Below are positions 62,586-64,000 of a DNA stretch of 64,000 bases, in pieces. A program made the position numbers and the translations under genes. Each line of letters starts with the position of its first letter. Within the stretch, counting starts at the first letter, position 1. Where the stretch lies: assembly GCF_009829925.1 (NCBI RefSeq), contig NZ_SNVJ01000015.1:34506-98505 (forward strand), written 5' to 3'. This DNA comes from Teichococcus coralli. GTDB lineage: Bacteria > Pseudomonadota > Alphaproteobacteria > Acetobacterales > Acetobacteraceae. The notes under the pieces were generated by a model, which did not search any database, was not told the origin of the DNA, and saw nothing but the letters and a program-made list of their open reading frames with translations.

Positions 62586-64000
62586 ATGAGCGCGCTCCTG
62601 GAGGTCGAGAACCTGGGCGTCGCCTTCCGCGGCAGGCAGGTGGTGCACGACGTCTCCTTCCGAGTGAACCCCGGCGAGACGGTGGCGCTGGTCGGCGAGA
62701 GCGGCAGCGGCAAGAGCGTCACGGCGCTCTCCTGCCTGCGGCTGCTGCCGAATGCCGGCGCCAACCCGACCGGCCACATCCTGCTGGACGGCACGGAGGT
62801 GCTGAAGGCCACGCCCGCCGCGTTGCAGCGGCTGCGCGGCGGCGTGGCGGGCATGGTGTTCCAGGAGCCGATGACCTCGCTGAACCCGTTGCACAGCATC
62901 GGACGGCAGGTGGGCGAGGCGGTGCGGCTGCACCGGCCGCTCCGGGGCGCGGCGCTGCGGGCGCGCGTCATCGAATTGCTGGAGCGCGCCGGGCTTGCGA
63001 ACGCGCGCGAGCGGCTGGATGCCTTCCCGCATCAGCTTTCCGGTGGGCAGCGGCAGCGGGTGATGATCGCCGCCGCCCTGGCCAACGACCCCAAGCTGCT
63101 GATCGCCGATGAGCCGACCACGGCGCTCGACGTCACCATCCAGGCGCAGATCCTGGATTTGCTGGACGAGCTGAAGCGCCGGCTCTCGATGGCGCTGCTG
63201 CTGATCACGCATGACCTTTCCATTGTGCGCGCCCATGCCGACACGGTGGTGGTGATGCGGCACGGGCGGGTGGTGGAGCAGGGGCCGGCACGGCAGGTGC
63301 TGACCACGCCGGGCCACGACTACACCAAGCTGCTGCTGGCCACCGAGCCGCGCGGCCAGCCGGCGCCGGTGCCGGCCGCGGCGCCGGAGGTGCTGCGGGC
63401 CGAGGCGGTCAAGGTGCATTTCCCGATCCATCGCGGCGTGCTGCGCCGGGAGGTGGGCGTGGTGAAGGCGGTGGACGGCGTTTCGCTGGAACTGCGTGAG
63501 GGCGAGACGCTCGGCCTGGTGGGCGAGAGCGGCAGCGGCAAGACGACGCTCGGCCTGGCGCTGCTGCAGCTGGAGCAGAGCCAGGGCCGCATCCTGTTCG
63601 AGGGCAAGCCGATCCAGGGACTGTCCCGCGCCGCATTGCGGCCGCTGCGGGCACGGATGCAGGTCGTCTTCCAGGACCCCTTCGGCTCTCTCTCGCCGCG
63701 CATGAGCGTGGCGGAGATCGTGGGCGAGGGGCTGGCGGTGCACGAGCCGGCCCTCGGCCGGGCCGGGCGGCAGCAGCGGGTGGTGCGGGCGCTGGAGGAG
63801 GTGGGGCTCGACCCGGCCACGGCCGAGCGCTACCCGCACGAGTTCAGCGGCGGGCAGCGGCAGCGCATCGCCATCGCCCGCGCGCTGGTGCTGCAGCCGC
63901 GCCTGCTGGTACTGGACGAGCCGACCAGCGCGCTCGACGTCTCGGTGCAGGCGCAGGTGGTGGAGCTGCTGCGCGGGCTGCAGGCGCGGCACCGGCTGGC
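62586..64000 (+). CDS. yejF: ABC transporter ATP-binding protein, YejF type (3' partial)
   Basis: At least 471 residues, open to the window end. It has two ATPase cassettes in one chain. The first has Walker A GESGSGKS (37-44), signature [12 protein letters not shown] and Walker [13 protein letters not shown]. The second has [23 protein letters not shown] and [19 protein letters not shown] ribosome site lies 9 bases before the ATG. The tandem layout is that of YejF/Dpp-Opp fused ATPases. It completes the yejABEF importer. Confidence 0.95.
   Translation, partial: MSALLEVENLGVAFRGRQVVHDVSFRVNPGETVALVGESGSGKSVTALSCLRLLPNAGANPTGHILLDGTEVLKATPAALQRLRGGVAGMVFQEPMTSLNPLHSIGRQVGEAVRLHRPLRGAALRARVIELLERAGLANARERLDAFPHQLSGGQRQRVMIAAALANDPKLLIADEPTTALDVTIQAQILDLLDELKRRLSMALLLITHDLSIVRAHADTVVVMRHGRVVEQGPARQVLTTPGHDYTKLLLATEPRGQPAPVPAAAPEVLRAEAVKVHFPIHRGVLRREVGVVKAVDGVSLELREGETLGLVGESGSGKTTLGLALLQLEQSQGRILFEGKPIQGLSRAALRPLRARMQVVFQDPFGSLSPRMSVAEIVGEGLAVHEPALGRAGRQQRVVRALEEVGLDPATAERYPHEFSGGQRQRIAIARALVLQPRLLVLDEPTSALDVSVQAQVVELLRGLQARHRL

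Overview
The window is chromosomal DNA from a high-GC alphaproteobacterium, most likely in the Acetobacteraceae (Roseomonas-like). This rests on the roughly 70% GC coding style, the hemE / intergenic DnaA-box cluster / PpsR (DUF299) / maf arrangement that marks chromosome origins in alphaproteobacteria, a system I cytochrome c maturation cluster, HWE-family histidine kinase signalling, and the general gene repertoire. The genus is inference. The first gene is cut at its 5' end and the last at its 3' end.

Layout. 1-6972: a partial HWE hybrid kinase, a glutamine amidotransferase-like protein, a ClC antiporter, a catalase-like protein and hemE. 6973-7301: the probable chromosome replication origin (oriC), with a perfect DnaA box and several near-consensus ones. 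7302-20946: ppsR-maf, small exported proteins, hrcA with a probable TTG start, a CheZ-type phosphatase, a DUF808 membrane protein, an MFS transporter and acetyltransferase pair with a divergent LysR regulator, an AGE-family epimerase, typA, DUF3775 and DUF1194 proteins. 21207-26666: an overlapping leftward ccmCDEFGHI cluster without ccmA or ccmB. 26784-29375: YciI, EVE, a gene-poor stretch with an array of hairpins and a 10-bp tandem repeat, small secreted proteins and a Rieske ferredoxin. 29489-33319: acs, panE and an aldose epimerase-like gene.

33687-52947 is a surface-polysaccharide locus. A tightly packed leftward block of eleven genes (50101 down to 36051) carries a heparinase-like lyase, a Wzz-like protein, an O-antigen polymerase/ligase, an initiating sugar transferase, two PLP aminotransferases, two GT4 glycosyltransferases, WecB, a FlaA1/WbpM-type dehydratase and a UDP-sugar dehydrogenase. 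A divergent SLBB export protein starts beside it, and a 2OG-Fe(II) oxygenase, a third GT4 enzyme and a cupin lie at the other end. Together these would make and export a polymer rich in amino sugars and amino-uronic acids. No Wzx flippase or tyrosine kinase is visible.

53084-64000: a zinc-ribbon MBL-fold protein, an AhpD-like protein with an ECF41 sigma factor preceded by a near-textbook ECF41 promoter, pheA, a membrane-anchored cytochrome c, hisN, and a yejABEF-type peptide ABC transporter. Across the window, intergenic spaces carry a dispersed family of palindromic elements in two main types: a GGGGGAA/TTCCCCC hairpin followed by a T-rich tail, and a GGTGAC/GTCACC hairpin. They sit mostly at gene 3' ends. 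I see no tRNA, rRNA, IS element, prophage or CRISPR array. The most unusual items are the origin, the palindromic repeat family, the ECF41 promoter-regulon pair, the CheZ with two FliM-like tails and the hairpin array at 27553-27652.
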